Origin: Streptomyces sp. NBC_01669
Lineage (GTDB): Bacteria; Actinomycetota; Actinomycetes; Streptomycetales; Streptomycetaceae
Assembly: GCF_026339735.1 (NCBI RefSeq)
Contig: NZ_JAPEQG010000001.1
Location: 8,059,001-8,123,000 of the forward strand
Reading direction: 5' to 3'
DNA: 64,000 bases
This document shows, piece after piece, positions 1-8,640 of this stretch. The notes under the pieces were generated by a model, which had not been told where the DNA came from, ran no database searches, and was given only the letters and a program-made list of their open reading frames with translations. How positions within the stretch are numbered: the first letter of the stretch is position 1; every line of letters starts with the position of its first letter. The position numbers and the translations under genes are program-made.

Positions 1-425
1 AGCTTGAGCCCCTTGGAGTGGACGTAGTCCGCGACGGCCTTGATGCCGTTCGGGAAGCGCACCGGGTCGGCCTCCAGTTTGCCGTCCGCGTTGCGCTGCG
101 GCTTCGCCCAGCAGTCGTCGAGGTTGACGTACTGGTAGCCGGCGTCCTTGAGGCCCTTCTCGACGAAGATGTCGGCGATTCCCTTGACCATCGCCTCGTT
201 GAACTCGGCCCGGCAGTGGGTCGAGTTCCAGTTGTTGAATCCCATCGGCGGGGTGAGTGCGAGCCCGTTGTCGGACTGCGGGCTGACCGCTGCGGCAGGC
301 GCCGTCGTCGGTGAGTCCGCGACGGCGGGAGCGGTTGCGCCCGCTGCGCAGAGCAGACCGGCGGCCAGCGCTCCGATGACTGTTCTGCCGCTTGTGCGGG
401 TCGTACGGGTTGGAAGATGACGCAT
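1..425 (-). CDS. Alpha-galactosidase, glycoside hydrolase family 27 (N-terminal part, runs off the window)
   Basis: The first 141 residues are visible and the rest lies left of the window. A Sec-type signal peptide (residues 1 to about 37, ending near AVADS) is followed by the GH27/melibiase start pattern: LALTPPMGFNNWNS, then YQYVNLDDCW. In that family these residues line the sugar pocket of a (beta/alpha)8 barrel. The enzyme would remove terminal alpha-galactose outside the cell. ATG at 425 is preceded by GGAGG at 435-439. It diverges from a sugar ABC importer, which fits joint control of hydrolysis and uptake. Family assignment is firm; exact substrate is inferred. Confidence 0.88.
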   Translation of the reverse strand, partial: MRHLPTRTTRTSGRTVIGALAAGLLCAAGATAPAVADSPTTAPAAAVSPQSDNGLALTPPMGFNNWNSTHCRAEFNEAMVKGIADIFVEKGLKDAGYQYVNLDDCWAKPQRNADGKLEADPVRFPNGIKAVADYVHSKGLK

Positions 426-547
426 CGTTACGTTCCTCCACACTCGTGTCAGATCGGATGACATCATGTGCACGCCAAGGGCGCGCGATTACGTTAGAGC
501 GTGTTGGAGTCTGTTGGAAGGGGTGCGGTAAAGGTTGTTCGGTATCT

Positions 548-587
548 CGTCAAAACCCTTGACGGCACCCCTACTTGGAGGTGGGAT
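548..587 (+). promoter_or_regulatory. Candidate promoter and operator of the sugar ABC operon
   Basis: TTGACG (559-564) and TGGGAT (582-587) are 17 bases apart and make a plausible -35/-10 pair. The -35 box is the right arm of a perfect inverted repeat, CGTCAA-aaccc-TTGACG (548-564). A symmetrical site over the -35 box would suit a repressor such as a LacI- or GntR-type protein, but no regulator gene is adjacent. Found by eye only. Confidence 0.4.
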
Positions 588-635
588 CCAATCGCACGTT
601 CGGTTGTGTTGGGTTGCATCCCGGAGGAGGGGGTC

Positions 636-1982
636 ATGGCGCACTCGTCGTACGACAGGTCAAGCGTGCCCGGCAGTGTGGCAGGACATCGGATGTCTCG
701 GCGAAATCTGCTACGTGGTGCGGCAGTTGGCGCGGGCGCGATCACGCTTCCCTCGCTGCTCACGGCATGCAGCAGTGGCCCCGGTGGTGACGGCAAGACG
801 ATCCATCTGGGGTCGAATTCGTCCGACCCCATTCCCAAGAAGGCTTTCGCCGACGCTTTCAAGGCATACGAAGCGCAGTCCGGAGGGCGGAAGATCGAGG
901 TCAACACCGTTGACCACAACACCTTCCAGGAGAACATCAACAAATACCTGCAGGGCAATCCGGACGACGTGTTCATGTGGTTCGCCGGCTACCGGATGCA
1001 GTTCTTCGCCAAGAAGGGACTGCTGCACGACATCAGCGACAACTGGCAGCACTACGAAGGGTTTTCGTCCGCGCTGAAGGCCCAGTCCACCGGTGAGGAC
1101 GGCAAGCAGTACCTCACGCCCTACTACTACTACCCGTGGGCCGTCTTCCACCGGAAGAGTCTCTTCGCCGACCGCGGCTACCAGGCGCCCAAGACCCTCG
1201 ACGAGTACGTGGCGCTCGCCAAGCAGATGAAGAAGGACAAGCTCGACCCCATCGCGTTCTGCGACAAGGACGGCTGGCCCGCGATGGGCACCTTCGACTA
1301 CATCAACATGCGGACCAACGGCTATGACTTCCACAAGAGCCTGATGGCCGGCGAGGAAGCCTGGACGGACAAGCGCGTCAAGGACGTCTTCGACACCTGG
1401 CGTCGCCTCCTTCCGTACTGCCAGCAGGGTGCCAACGGCCGCACCTGGCAGGAGGCCGCGACCAGCCTGCAGAAGAAGGAAGCCGGTATGGCGGTCTTCG
1501 GGCTGCCGCACCCCGGCGCCCAGTTCCCCAAGGGCGAACAGGAGGACATCGACTTCTTCCCGTTCCCGGTCATCAACCCGGAGCACGGCCAGGACGCCGT
1601 CGAGGCACCGATCGACGGGTTCCTGCTGGCGAAGAAGTCGAAGAACCTCAAGAACAAGAAGACGCTGGAGAGCGCCAAGGACCTCGTGAAGTGGCTGGCC
1701 ACCGGCAAGGCCGAGGACATCTACCTCAAGAGCGACCCCAACAACATCGCGGTCAACGACCAGGCGGACATCTCCCAGTACTCGGCGCTGCAGAAGAAGG
1801 CCGTGGAACTCGTCTCCGGTGCCAAGCAGATCTCCCAGTTCCTGGACCGCGACACCCGGCCGGACTTCGCCTCGACCGTCATGATTCCCGCCATCCAGAA
1901 GTTCATCAGCAACCCGAACGACGTGGACGGCCTGGTCAACGACATCGAGCGGCAGAAGAAGACCATCTTCGCCTCCGACTGA
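636..1982 (+). CDS. Extracellular solute-binding lipoprotein of a sugar ABC importer (family 1)
   Basis: A 448-residue substrate-capturing component, anchored outside the membrane. The start at 636 is chosen because GGAGGAGGG lies just upstream; an in-frame start further upstream at 501 has no support. Arginines 22-23 in SRRNLL resemble a twin-arginine signal, and LLTAC (Cys45) is a lipobox, so export followed by lipidation is likely. The mature part has the length and layout of family-1 sugar-binding proteins. It is first in an operon with two permeases and no ATPase, as usual in Streptomyces, where a shared MsiK-type ATPase serves several importers. Next to an alpha-galactosidase, the substrate may be an alpha-galactoside (inference). 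Confidence 0.92.
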   Translation: MAHSSYDRSSVPGSVAGHRMSRRNLLRGAAVGAGAITLPSLLTACSSGPGGDGKTIHLGSNSSDPIPKKAFADAFKAYEAQSGGRKIEVNTVDHNTFQENINKYLQGNPDDVFMWFAGYRMQFFAKKGLLHDISDNWQHYEGFSSALKAQSTGEDGKQYLTPYYYYPWAVFHRKSLFADRGYQAPKTLDEYVALAKQMKKDKLDPIAFCDKDGWPAMGTFDYINMRTNGYDFHKSLMAGEEAWTDKRVKDVFDTWRRLLPYCQQGANGRTWQEAATSLQKKEAGMAVFGLPHPGAQFPKGEQEDIDFFPFPVINPEHGQDAVEAPIDGFLLAKKSKNLKNKKTLESAKDLVKWLATGKAEDIYLKSDPNNIAVNDQADISQYSALQKKAVELVSGAKQISQFLDRDTRPDFASTVMIPAIQKFISNPNDVDGLVNDIERQKKTIFASD

Positions 1983-1998
1983 ATCTGGAGTACCGACC

Positions 1999-2913
1999 GT
2001 GTCGTTCCTCTCGGAGCGGCGCACCGAACGGCGGGGCCCGCGGCGATTCTCCGGCCGCGACCTCGCCGTCATCGGTCTGCTGCTCGGCATACCCGTCCTG
2101 CTCGACATCGCCATCGTGTGGGGCCCGACCCTCGCCTCGATCGTGCTCTCCTTCACCAGTTGGGACGGCATCGGCGACATCAACTGGGTCGGTACGCAGA
2201 ATTACGTGAACCTCTTCACCAATTACCCGCAGTTCTGGCCCGCCGCCCGGCACAACCTGCTCTGGCTGGCCTTCCTCGGGCTCGTCGCCGCGCCGTTCGG
2301 GCTGTTCCTCGCCGTACTCATCGACCGGGGCGTGCGGTTCAGCCGCTTCTACCAGTCGACGCTGTACATGCCGGTCGTGCTCTCGCTCGCCGTGGTCGGC
2401 TTCATCGCGCAGCTGATCTTCTCCCGCGATCAGGGGGCCCTCAACGCGATCATCGGGGACACCCGGTCGCCGACCGACTGGCTCGGCGACCCGGACCTCA
2501 ACATCTGGATGGTCCTGCTCGCCGCGGCGTGGCGGCACACCGGCTATGTGATGATCCTCTACCTGGCCGGGCTCAAGGCTGTTGATCCCTCGCTGAAGGA
2601 AGCGGCCGCCATCGACGGGGCGAACGAGGCCCAGACCTTCTTCCGTATCGTCTTCCCCACGCTGCGGCCGGTCAACGTCATCGTCGGCGTCATCACCGTC
2701 ATCGAGTCCCTGCGCGCCTTCGACATCGTGTACGCCGTCAACCACGGCCGCAACGGACTCGAACTGCTCTCGGTGCTCGTCACCGACAACATCATCGGTG
2801 AGGCGAGCCGCGTCGGCTTCGGATCGGCCATCGCCGTGGTCCTGCTCACGGTTTCCCTCGGATTCGTCGTGACGTACCTGGTCCAGGAGCTCCGAGGGGA
2901 GAAGAACCGATGA
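1999..2913 (+). CDS. Sugar ABC transporter permease, MalF/UgpA type
   Basis: A 304-residue inner-membrane protein with about six hydrophobic helices. The EAA loop that docks the ATPase is visible as EAAAIDGANEAQTFFRIVFP near residue 200. GTG at 1999 follows a GGAG eight bases upstream, 16 bases after the binding-protein stop. Its end overlaps the next permease by four bases (ATGA), which implies translational coupling. It forms the channel together with the next gene. Confidence 0.93.
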   Translation: MSFLSERRTERRGPRRFSGRDLAVIGLLLGIPVLLDIAIVWGPTLASIVLSFTSWDGIGDINWVGTQNYVNLFTNYPQFWPAARHNLLWLAFLGLVAAPFGLFLAVLIDRGVRFSRFYQSTLYMPVVLSLAVVGFIAQLIFSRDQGALNAIIGDTRSPTDWLGDPDLNIWMVLLAAAWRHTGYVMILYLAGLKAVDPSLKEAAAIDGANEAQTFFRIVFPTLRPVNVIVGVITVIESLRAFDIVYAVNHGRNGLELLSVLVTDNIIGEASRVGFGSAIAVVLLTVSLGFVVTYLVQELRGEKNR

Positions 2914-3836
2914 CCGTCGACACCGCCCCCGCCCGCCCCGCCGCACAGCCCGCGCCCCCGCCACCCCCTGCGGTGCGCCGCGGTGTCCGCCCGGGCCGGC
3001 TCGGCGTGCACGCCTTCCTGATGGCGGTCTCGCTCGCCTTCCTCGCGCCGCTGCTGCTGGCGGTGTACGCCTCCCTGCGACCGTACGACGAGACCTCCCA
3101 GTACGGCTACTTCTCGCTGCCGAGGCATCTGTCGTTCGACTACTACCGGCAGGCGTTCGCCGACTCCGGGATGACGAAGTACTTCGTCAACACCATGATC
3201 ATCGCCGTCCCGGGGGTGCTCGTCACCCTCTTCCTCGCCTCGTTCGTGGCCTTCGCCCTGGCCCGGCTGAAGATGCGCGGCGGGATCGTGCTGCTGATGC
3301 TCTTCACGGCCGGGAACCTGCTGCCTCAGCAGGTGATCGTGACTCCGCTGTACGTGGTGTTCAACCGCATCCCGTTGCCGTACTGGATGTCCGACTCGAT
3401 GACGATGTACGACTCGTACTGGGCCGTCGTCGTCGTCCAGATCGGCTTCCAGCTCGGCTTCTGCGTCTTCGTCCTCGCCAACTTCATGCGCACCCTGCCG
3501 CAGGAGATCCTGGAAGCCGCCATCGTCGACGGCGCGGGCGTCTGGACGCAGTACTGGCGGATCACACTGCCGCTGTGCCGCCCGGCCCTCGCCGCGCTCG
3601 GCACACTGCAGTTCACCTGGATGTACAACGACTTCCTCTGGGCCCTGGTCTTCGTCTCCGACGGCGACAAGCTGCCCATCACCTCCGCCCTCAACAACCT
3701 GCGCGGGCAATTCTTCACGGACTACAACCTCCTCGCCGCGGGCTCGGTGATCGTCGCCCTGCCGACGCTTGTCGTCTTCCTGCTGCTGCAGCGGCACTTC
3801 ATTGCGGGGCTCACCCTGGGATCGAGCAAGGGATAG
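2910..3836 (+). CDS. Sugar ABC transporter permease, MalG/UgpE type
   Basis: A 308-residue second permease subunit. The N-terminus is proline- and alanine-rich before the first membrane helix. Several helices follow, with an EAA motif (EAAIVDGAGVWTQYWRITLP) near residues 198-217. It starts inside the stop codon of the preceding permease (ATGA overlap). It is the last gene of the importer operon; no ATP-binding subunit follows. Confidence 0.93.
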   Translation: MTVDTAPARPAAQPAPPPPPAVRRGVRPGRLGVHAFLMAVSLAFLAPLLLAVYASLRPYDETSQYGYFSLPRHLSFDYYRQAFADSGMTKYFVNTMIIAVPGVLVTLFLASFVAFALARLKMRGGIVLLMLFTAGNLLPQQVIVTPLYVVFNRIPLPYWMSDSMTMYDSYWAVVVVQIGFQLGFCVFVLANFMRTLPQEILEAAIVDGAGVWTQYWRITLPLCRPALAALGTLQFTWMYNDFLWALVFVSDGDKLPITSALNNLRGQFFTDYNLLAAGSVIVALPTLVVFLLLQRHFIAGLTLGSSKG

Positions 3837-3959
3837 GTCCGACCTGGGCACACCGCACCTGAGCGCCACAGAAGTGCCCTGCCGCGCAATCTCCCGACAC
3901 GGCGGGGTCGCCCGGTAGGTGCTGGTGATTCTCGGCCGCACCTTGGGAAGGATGGGTTC

Positions 3960-4151
3960 ATGCCACCCACATGGATATCCCAAGAGCCCGCCAGGAACGG
4001 ACAGGACCTGACCCTCGGGGAGCTCGGCGACTTCGTACAGAAAGCCATCGAGAGCGGAACTCCGCTGACGCAGCCGCTCTCGATCGAGGCGAACAACCGC
4101 GGCAGGCGACTCAAGTGGATCGGTGTCGAAAGCCCCGCGAAGAAGAGCTGA
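3960..4151 (+). CDS. Small conserved hypothetical protein (63 aa)
   Basis: A short soluble protein, charged at both ends, with a central stretch DLTLGELGDFVQKA and a lysine-rich tail. ATG at 3960 has GGAAGGA about nine bases upstream. Similar tiny proteins occur in streptomycetes, but I know no function. It stands alone between the ABC operon and the convergent EamA gene. Confidence 0.6.
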   Translation: MPPTWISQEPARNGQDLTLGELGDFVQKAIESGTPLTQPLSIEANNRGRRLKWIGVESPAKKS

Positions 4152-4419
4152 TCAGTTGCCGTCGCCCGCGGCCTGCCGCTGAACCGGGGGGATCACACTC
4201 AGGTTTGAGGGCGGGCCGCGGGCGGCGGCGATGAGATCAGCGTCGACACCCACCACACCTGTCACCCGGCACAGCCCGCCCTGCCCGGCGGCGACGGCCT
4301 GTACGCCCATGCCATGGTCGTGCGGCTCGTCGGTCGGGCCCCGTTTTGCGGGTCCCGGCCACATGCTGGTGACGAAACGCCCCACGCTCCGCGATCTGCC
4401 GGGCTGCTGTCAGCCACGC

Positions 4420-5379
4420 TCAGTCTGCGATGTCCCGGAGCGCCGCAGCTCGCCCCCGTTCCCTGGACGAGGTGAATCCCCGTGCGGAGACCACGACGTT
4501 GCTGATGGCGATCATCCCGATGCCGATCCATTCGTTGAGGTCGAGGGCTTGGCGGAGCAGGCCCCAGCCGGCCAGGGCCGCCCAGACGGGGTTGATGCTG
4601 GCGAAGGTGCCGAACATCCGGGCGGGTACTCGGCGCAGGGCGAGCAGGTCGGCGACGTAGGGCACGATCGAGGACATCAGTCCACAGGCGACAGAGAGGG
4701 CGATTGCTGCGGCGGTGGGGGCGTGGAAGGCGAACCAGGTCACGGCGATCGGGGTCCAGGCGGCAGCGGTGACGAGGCCGGCCACGGCGGTTCCTTGCAG
4801 GCCGGGAAGACGCTGGCCGAGGGTGCGATTGAGCAGGATGTAGGAGCCCCACGCCGTCGCGGCGAGCAGTGCCAGGGTGATGCCGATGATGTCGGCAGTG
4901 GGGCCGGGGTTGGTCAGCACCACCACGCCGACACCGGCCAGGACGGCACAGGCGATGTCGAGCACACGTCGTGAGCTTGCGATAGCGACGGTGAGCGGGC
5001 CGAGGAACTCGAGGGTGACGGCCAGGCCGAGCCCGATTCGGTCGATCGCGGCATACAGGCTGAGGTTCATCACACTGAATACGACCACCAGACCGAGGAT
5101 CGGCCACCACTGGTCCTTGCGCAGGCCACGGAGCCTCGGGCGCACGATCGGTGTCAGGACGATTGCGGTGACGAATTGACGGACCGCGACCACGCCGACC
5201 GGACCGATCGCCGGGAACGCCAACGCACCCAGGGCGGCGCCGGTCTGGTTCGACGCCGAGCTGGTGAGCATCATCACGATGCCGGCACCACGCTGACGCG
5301 AGGTCGCCGTCGCAGCAGAGAGCTGCTCGCCGCCGGCCGGTGCGTTGCGCGTGCGATCCGTGGTCTCAAGGGTGTCCAT
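4420..5379 (-). CDS. EamA/DMT-family transporter (RhtA-like metabolite exporter)
   Basis: 319 residues with about ten hydrophobic helices in two repeats, each ending near a conserved proline/glycine pattern (ALEFLGPLTVA-like at about 135, ASINPVWAALAGW at about 270). This matches the drug/metabolite exporter superfamily, whose characterised members export amino acids such as threonine and homoserine. The only clear start is ATG at 5379, which has no good ribosome site. It diverges from a LysR regulator 68 bases away, the usual arrangement for an exporter controlled by that regulator. Confidence 0.88.
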   Translation of the reverse strand: MDTLETTDRTRNAPAGGEQLSAATATSRQRGAGIVMMLTSSASNQTGAALGALAFPAIGPVGVVAVRQFVTAIVLTPIVRPRLRGLRKDQWWPILGLVVVFSVMNLSLYAAIDRIGLGLAVTLEFLGPLTVAIASSRRVLDIACAVLAGVGVVVLTNPGPTADIIGITLALLAATAWGSYILLNRTLGQRLPGLQGTAVAGLVTAAAWTPIAVTWFAFHAPTAAAIALSVACGLMSSIVPYVADLLALRRVPARMFGTFASINPVWAALAGWGLLRQALDLNEWIGIGMIAISNVVVSARGFTSSRERGRAAALRDIAD

Positions 5380-5403
5380 ACGCCCATGGTGGGATCACGG
5401 CGC

Positions 5404-5450
5404 TGCATAACCTATTGCATATTGCGGCCTTGCCATACGCTTGGGTTATG
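5404..5450 (+). promoter_or_regulatory. Divergent EamA/LysR control region; probable leaderless lysR promoter
   Basis: TACGCT (5436-5441) lies exactly six bases before the ATG at 5448, the spacing seen in leaderless actinobacterial transcripts, and there is no strong Shine-Dalgarno site. CATAACC (5406-5412) and GGTTATG (5444-5450) form a perfect seven-base inverted repeat across the region. TATTGC occurs twice in tandem (5413-5425). These could be LysR half-sites. Only the sequence pattern supports this. Confidence 0.4.
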
Positions 5451-6308
5451 GATTGGAGTCTTCGAGAGCTGCGGTTCTTCGTCACCGCCGCTGAAGCGGG
5501 GTCGTTCACCGATGCCGCCGCGCAGTTGTACGTCTCGCAGGCGGCGGTCTCGCGCACGATCGCGGGCCTGGAGAGGACCGTCGGGGACAGGCTCTTGCGG
5601 CGGGTGCCGCGAGGGTGCGAGCTCACCATGACCGGACAACAGGTCCTGCCTCATGCGCGGAGGGTGCTGTCCGAGGCTGAGAGGTTCACCGAGTTCCTGA
5701 CCTCGCGCCACGGCGTCCTGCGGCTGGGGTATGCGTGGGCGGCTCTCGGGCGGCACACCGCGCGCCTGCAAAGGGACTGGGCTCAGCGCCACGATGCCAT
5801 CGAGCTGGAGCTGGTCCGGCACAACTCGCCCACCGCAGGCCTGGCCGAGGGCCTGTGCGATGTGGCGATCGTACGAAGACCAGTCGATGAGAAGCGATTC
5901 GACTCCCTCGTGGTAGGGCTGGAACGTCGGCTGGTCGCCTTCGCCTCCGACGACCCACAATGGTCGCGTCGGCGCCGGCTGAGCATGGCCGAGATCGCCG
6001 ACCGCACCGTGATCATCGATCCCCGGGTCGGGACCACCAGCAGCCAGTTGTGGAACGGCGCCGACCATTCACCCCGGTTCATCGAATCCACCGATGTCGA
6101 CAGCTGGCTCGACGCCATCGCCGCCGGGCGCGGCGTGGGAACCACAGCCGAGGCCACCGCGCACCATCACCTGCGCCCCGGAGTGACCTACCGGCCCATC
6201 AAGGACGGCCCCCGCATCCCCGTCAGACTCGCATGGTGGCACGACCACCTCCCCAACGGCCTGGGCGACCTGGTCGATGCCATCACCCAGCTCTACGCGA
6301 CCACCTAG
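5448..6308 (+). CDS. LysR-family transcriptional regulator
   Basis: 286 residues. The N-terminal winged helix-turn-helix is classic LysR: LRELRFFVTAAEAGSFTDAA then LYVSQAAVSRTIAGLE. It is followed by a periplasmic-binding-protein-like sensor domain. ATG at 5448 is chosen because the LysR domain starts here; the frame is open further upstream, but that would add unrelated residues overlapping the divergent EamA gene. It probably activates or represses that exporter in response to the exported metabolite (inference from position). Confidence 0.92.
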   Translation: MDWSLRELRFFVTAAEAGSFTDAAAQLYVSQAAVSRTIAGLERTVGDRLLRRVPRGCELTMTGQQVLPHARRVLSEAERFTEFLTSRHGVLRLGYAWAALGRHTARLQRDWAQRHDAIELELVRHNSPTAGLAEGLCDVAIVRRPVDEKRFDSLVVGLERRLVAFASDDPQWSRRRRLSMAEIADRTVIIDPRVGTTSSQLWNGADHSPRFIESTDVDSWLDAIAAGRGVGTTAEATAHHHLRPGVTYRPIKDGPRIPVRLAWWHDHLPNGLGDLVDAITQLYATT

Positions 6309-6376
6309 CTGCGCTCCCCACCACGGTTCGAGCGCTGAGGAGCGAACCTGAACGGTGCCCCACGAGCGGATGTGCC

Positions 6377-6730
6377 CTAGCAGTACCGATCCTCGGCCCG
6401 GCTGAAGCCAGTGGTGTATCCACTGTCGTAGCCATCCGCGTAGCCCTGGGTGCGGAGGTTGGGGAACAGCCGTAGTTGCTGTTGGTGGAGCTGTAGGCCT
6501 GTCTCAACCCGGCAGCTGTCCCTTCCGTCTGCATACCCGGCTCTGAAGCCATCTCGGTAACCATCTCGGTAACCTTGCTGGTAGCCATCCTGGTTTGGAT
6601 AGCGTGCGACCTCCAGCGCTGCAGAACTCGGCACGGCTGAGGCTTGGGCGGCGACAGCCGCTGGCGAGAACGCGAGAGTGGCGACAATGAGCGCTGGGCT
6701 GAGCCGAGCAAGCAGGCGTCTGGGAGTCAT
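6377..6730 (-). CDS. Small secreted protein with GY/DG repeats
   Basis: 117 residues. A signal peptide (residues 1 to about 30, ending AAVAAQA) is followed by a run built on a four-residue beat, GYQQGYRDGYRDGFRAGYAD, and a second shorter set near the C-terminus (GYADGYDSGYTTGF). There are two cysteines, one of them C-terminal. ATG at 6730 has GGAGAG upstream; an in-frame start further upstream at 6874 is unsupported. I do not recognise a characterised family. Aromatic/glycine repeats in a small exported protein suggest a surface or matrix role, which is speculation. Confidence 0.7.
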   Translation of the reverse strand: MTPRRLLARLSPALIVATLAFSPAAVAAQASAVPSSAALEVARYPNQDGYQQGYRDGYRDGFRAGYADGRDSCRVETGLQLHQQQLRLFPNLRTQGYADGYDSGYTTGFSRAEDRYC

Positions 6731-6983
6731 GATTCTCTCCTCGGATCGGCACTGGTTCAGAGTGGCAAAGCCCCTGGCAAGGAGCCCAATGCCCAGTTCT
6801 CTGCGCCTGATTGGCCGCCAAGGTGCCACCCGGTCTGCCTCTCCTAGCTTGCGCTCCCTCTCAGGTGATGTCATGTCGAGAAGGACCTTGGATCCGCATG
6901 CCCGGAGACCCGGGACCTGACCGCACAGGACCGCGCCACTGCGCGGGGCCTCTTGACCGGAGCGAAAAGATCAGGAACACCCC

Positions 6984-7478
6984 ATGCTTCACCTCTGCGA
7001 CGTCGCGGCGGCCTGGACCAGAATTGTCCGCCGGCTTGAGACCAACGCCCCGGCCGGCTTCGAGGCCCTGAACCCGCCCGCCACCGATGCCGACATCCAG
7101 GCCCTCGCTGACGCTCTCGGTCATCGCGTGCCGGGCGGTCTGGAAGCCCTGCTACGTCTGAACAGCGGCTCCACCGTCGTGCTGCTTCCAGCGTTCCCGG
7201 CCATCCGTGCCCCGGCAGCCGCGGGCGTCAGGAGCCCCGGCAGCCGCGGGCGCCAGGAGCCCCGGCGAGGCGCCGCCGATCGCGGTTTCGTGTCACAGCG
7301 GGGATGCGTGGCACTGCGGAAGCCGGCCACGGCACCATCAGGAAGGCGATCCGTCCACGTGGGTCCGGAGCGGCGCTGTGCCGTGAGGCGTGGGCCCTGT
7401 CAGTGGCAGCTGCGATGCTGCCCGCATGGACGAAATCATGCGACGGCGGGTGTACGGCGCCGACCACGACGATCCTGA
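6984..7478 (+). pseudogene. SMI1/KNR4 (SUKH)-like protein relic, C-terminal part lost
   Basis: The first about 72 residues read like the N-terminus of a SUKH-superfamily protein: AWTRIVRRLE, then LNPPATDADIQALADALGH and GGLEALLRLNSG. ATG at 6984 has AGGAA upstream. After about 7200 the frame runs into a 25-base tandem repeat and then low-complexity arginine/proline translation, so the rest of the domain is missing. SUKH proteins are often immunity proteins against secreted toxins. I read this as a broken gene; a short functional protein cannot be excluded. Confidence 0.55.
7210..7259. repeat. 25-base direct tandem repeat (two copies)
   Basis: Two adjacent 25-base units (7210-7234 and 7235-7259) begin CCCCGGCAGCCGCGGGCG and differ at one base (T versus C at unit position 19). 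A third partial start follows. The repeat sits exactly where the SUKH-like frame stops making sense, so slippage or a deletion here probably broke that gene. Confidence 0.75.
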
Positions 7479-7692
7479 TCCGGGTCCACAGCCCGGGCGT
7501 GCATACCGTGAGCTGGTCGGCGGCCCGCTCGACGGGCTGCTCCTCGACGTGACGGGCTGGTCGGAGGTGGCACTCGCCGACGGAGCCGCACTGATCACCG
7601 AGATCGGCATGCACGGCCCGGGTGGCAGGTCGGAGTACGGGCCGCGGGCGGACGATTCACTGAAGTGGGACTGGCGGGGAGACACGCCCTGA
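7426..7692 (+). CDS. Conserved hypothetical protein (88 aa) of streptomycetes
   Basis: A small acidic protein starting MDEIMRRRVYG, then a D/P-rich stretch and RELVGGPLDGLLLDVTGW. I recognise this as a recurrent short Streptomyces protein of unknown role. The start at 7426 is chosen from that N-terminus; its ribosome site is weak. It is convergent with the next gene and separated by one base. Confidence 0.6.
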   Translation: MDEIMRRRVYGADHDDPDPGPQPGRAYRELVGGPLDGLLLDVTGWSEVALADGAALITEIGMHGPGGRSEYGPRADDSLKWDWRGDTP

Positions 7693-7693
7693 A

Positions 7694-7918
7694 TCAGGTG
7701 GCCTCGTACTGGTGCGCTGCGGCGCCCTGCCATTCCACCAGGGCGGGGGTGTCGAGGGCCCGCTCAGGGTCCGCCATGCCGGCGTCGGCGAGAAACACAA
7801 TGATGTCGCGGTCGCTGTGCGCCAGCCCGAGCTGTTCGTCGCGACCGTTGATATGGACGGTCACGAGCCTGGCGCCGGACGGTGTGGGGGCGTGAACGAT
7901 GATCGGTGGAGTCGACAT
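7694..7918 (-). CDS. Small hypothetical protein (74 aa)
   Basis: Begins MSTPPIIVHAP and contains VTVHINGRDEQLGLAHSDRD, a beta-rich pattern with a glycine turn. ATG at 7918 was preferred over an upstream in-frame start, which would add residues that do not look coding. Codon use is typical of the genome. No recognised function. It ends one base from the convergent gene at 7426-7692. Confidence 0.55.
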   Translation of the reverse strand: MSTPPIIVHAPTPSGARLVTVHINGRDEQLGLAHSDRDIIVFLADAGMADPERALDTPALVEWQGAAAHQYEAT

Positions 7919-8432
7919 GGTTCCAGGGTGGCGCGTGATGCCGGTGTGCGCGCATCTGGCTGGTCCGGATGTGTGGTCCCCGAGGATCATGGGTAAGGGG
8001 CGTGGTCCGGTTGCCCGTCCTTCGGCCGATGGCCCTTGGCCGGCGGCGGGGGTCCTCGAGGTACCTGCCGGTGCCTGCCTGACCAGATGTTTGTGATCGC
8101 CAGTGCGGGGACGAATGGTGCTGTCAGGTTTCCCTCATGGCCGAAAAGAGCGGTGCTGTGCAGGGGGAGTACGTCCACGAGGGGACGTACGCACGCATCG
8201 AACGTGAGAGGCGGTCCCTGCTCGGACTCCCCTCGGTGTCGGCGTGTTCGATCCTCCGCTGGACGGCTTGGTCCTGGCAGAGCTCCACGGATGCGCGCTG
8301 CCCCTGCGGCCCGGGCGACGCGTGAGAAGGAAGAAAAGGGTTCGCCGCCGGGGCACGACGGATGACAGCGTGACACGCATGTCGCCGCTGTACGGGAAGC
8401 GTGCGTGCCAGGGCGTGGCCGCCCGATCAGAG
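7919..8432. other. Gene-poor stretch between small ORFs
   Basis: About 500 bases without a gene I can support. A 62-codon plus-strand frame starts at ATG 8137 (MAEKSGAVQGEYVHEG) but lacks a ribosome site, and its second half looks non-coding. The stretch lies beside the DUF4291 relic and probably holds eroded sequence. Confidence 0.4.
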
Positions 8433-8640
8433 GTCACCCGACAGGCTCTCAGGGCCAAACGGTTTGTGGCGCCGTTCTCGTTCAACCGTATGACGTGGAT
8501 CAAGCCGTCGTTCCTGTGGCTCATGCATCGCAGCAACTGGGCTCGGAAGTCCGGGCAGGAACGTATCCTCGCGGTTCGGATCACCCGGGAGGGATGGGAG
8601 GACGCCCTCTCCCGGGCCGTGCTGGCCACCGCTGCCCCGG
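8433..8640 (+). pseudogene. DUF4291-family relic, both ends missing
   Basis: About 65 codons match the core of the DUF4291 family: KRFVAPFSFNRMTWIKPSF, then WARKSGQERILAVRITREGWE. A complete member is roughly 200 residues, with an N-terminal segment of the IRA-YD-TVYQAY type and a longer C-terminus; neither is present. The relic is in frame with the downstream F420 enzyme, which makes a misleading long open frame, but that enzyme has its own start and ribosome site. Confidence 0.6.

Noticed and set aside
711..2183. A 490-codon minus-strand frame across the ABC operon.
   Set aside because: It lies opposite the solute-binding protein and permease, with no recognisable motif.
4152..4385. A 77-codon minus-strand ORF downstream of EamA (VQAVAAGQGGLCRVTGVV).
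   Set aside because: The start has almost no ribosome-site spacing and I recognise no family; could be real but unsupported.
8137..8325. Small plus-strand ORF MAEKSGAVQGEYVHEG.
   Set aside because: No ribosome site, and the second half looks non-coding; not enough to call a gene.
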